This document shows, piece after piece, positions 4,497 to 5,347 of a stretch of 5,347 bases of DNA. A program made the position numbers and the translations under genes. Every line of letters starts with the position of its first letter. Position 1 is the first letter of the stretch. The stretch comes from Planctomycetaceae bacterium (GTDB lineage Bacteria; Planctomycetota; Planctomycetia; Planctomycetales; Planctomycetaceae). The DNA lies in assembly GCA_016765335.1 (NCBI GenBank), contig JAESQE010000243.1:2449-7795 (forward strand). Reading direction: 5' to 3'. The notes under the pieces are model-generated. The model was given only the letters and a program-made list of their open reading frames with translations, was not told the origin of the DNA and searched no databases.

Positions 4497-5347
4497 ATGA
4501 ATCACTTGCAGTGTTTTCGACGTCGTGGCTTCACTATTGTTGAGTTGTTGGTTGTGATGGCTCTGTTTGCGGTGCTGGTTGCGTTGCTACTCCCTGCGAT
4601 TCAGCAATCACGCGGGGCCGCACGGCTGGCAGGGTGTCGTTCGAATCTTCGACAAATTGGAGTCGCAACGCACAACTACATTGATGTTCACAATCGATTC
4701 CCCAGTGGCGGATACTCTATCAGAGGCTGCCTGTATGCTTTGCTGCCATACATGGAACAGGATGCTGTTTACCAGCGAGCCGAAGCGATTGATGCCTCCG
4801 GTTCTGGTCGCATGAGTGACGCGATCCCGGTGATTCCAGTTTATCTGTGCCCGAGTGATCCAACAACCAAAACTAACAATGTGACTAGCTACAAAGTCAA
4901 CAAGGCCATGTTGCCGGTACTTGGCGAGGCACGCGCCTTCTTATACACCCCCAACACACCTGCTACGATAACCGATGGCTTATCGCAAACCGCATTTATG
5001 TCTGAAATGGCAACCAATAACTGGCGTCACTTTTATCAGATCCCTATCGGAGTTTTCCCGTTTGTACGAACTTTCAGCGAGTTTAAAAATCTCAGTGAGC
5101 AATGTGCTGCGGGACGGGGAGTGGTCGGTTCGCCAAGTATTGGAGGAGGATCAGGTGGCATAATAAAAAACAGTTCGGGTTACGATCATTTTCTGCCTCC
5201 CCAGAAGCCTGCCTGCTATTTCGTGCCTTACCCTTTTACCATTCATCCAGCTCTCTCGGCACATCGGCAAGGCGTGAGTGTGCTGATGGCGGATGGTTCG
5301 GTACGGTTTACCAATGAAAACATCGACCGCGATGTCTGGTGGTGCCT
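4497..5347 (+). CDS. DUF1559 prepilin-type protein, 3' end outside window
   Basis: The frame is open for 283 codons to the window edge without a stop. The N-terminus is a type IV prepilin signal: basic leader FRRRG (7-11), predicted cleavage after G11, then F12-TIVE16-LLVV with the conserved Glu at mature position 5 and a hydrophobic helix to about residue 34. AARLAGCRSNLRQIG (41-55) and HNYIDVHNRFPSGG (59-72) follow, typical of DUF1559 (PF07596) proteins. Further on are LLPYMEQ (82-88), YLCPSD (116-121), ITDGLSQT (158-165) and the C-terminal signature H256-RQGVSVLMA-D266-G267-SVRF. The family forms pseudopilin-like surface or secreted proteins, very numerous in planctomycetes; its molecular role is not established. 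Only the last few residues should be missing. The gene has its own ribosome site and follows a terminator-like hairpin, so it is probably transcribed separately from the exported protein gene upstream. Confidence 0.93.
   Translation, partial: MNHLQCFRRRGFTIVELLVVMALFAVLVALLLPAIQQSRGAARLAGCRSNLRQIGVATHNYIDVHNRFPSGGYSIRGCLYALLPYMEQDAVYQRAEAIDASGSGRMSDAIPVIPVYLCPSDPTTKTNNVTSYKVNKAMLPVLGEARAFLYTPNTPATITDGLSQTAFMSEMATNNWRHFYQIPIGVFPFVRTFSEFKNLSEQCAAGRGVVGSPSIGGGSGGIIKNSSGYDHFLPPQKPACYFVPYPFTIHPALSAHRQGVSVLMADGSVRFTNENIDRDVWWC

Noticed and set aside
4567..5317. Several frames of 62-82 residues on the plus strand
   Set aside because: All are shadows of the DUF1559 gene, whose single open frame runs from 4497 to the window edge with all expected motifs.

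Overview
The window looks like a chromosomal piece of a planctomycete (Planctomycetota) of moderate GC. The strongest pointer is the last gene: a DUF1559 protein with an N-terminal prepilin (type IV pilin-like) signal and a C-terminal H-x9-DG motif, a family greatly expanded in that phylum. The lineage is inferred from gene content and style, not from any search.

Layout, all genes on the + strand. Bases 2-769 are the 3' part of ctaB (protoheme IX farnesyltransferase, heme O synthase). Bases 850-1215 encode a small GxxExxY-family PD-(D/E)XK protein, enclosed by a 27-bp imperfect inverted repeat (786-812 and 1208-1234). Each arm is three 9-bp units, and the right arm contains the stop codon. 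Bases 1343-2356 are cytochrome c oxidase subunit III with an unusually long hydrophilic insertion. Bases 2357-2708 contain no gene but carry two REP-like palindromes in inverted orientation. Bases 2709-3566 are folD. Bases 3826-4128 encode a small exported protein, apparently frameshifted, whose lost C-terminal part continues in another frame to 4246. It has a clear promoter and Shine-Dalgarno site upstream and a strong terminator-like hairpin downstream. Bases 4497 to the window end are the 5' part (283 codons, no stop) of the DUF1559 gene.

Functionally, ctaB and subunit III belong together: CtaB makes heme O, the precursor of heme A in aa3-type oxidases, and subunit III is part of that enzyme. 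The GxxExxY unit sits between them and looks like an insertion into a respiratory cluster. FolD (one-carbon metabolism) is a separate housekeeping gene. The last two genes are secreted or surface proteins, each with its own expression signals.

The most interesting items are the repeat-bounded GxxExxY unit, which may be a small self-contained mobile cassette, and the paired GTAG-tagged palindromes downstream of subunit III. No tRNA, rRNA, CRISPR array or complete transposase gene was seen.
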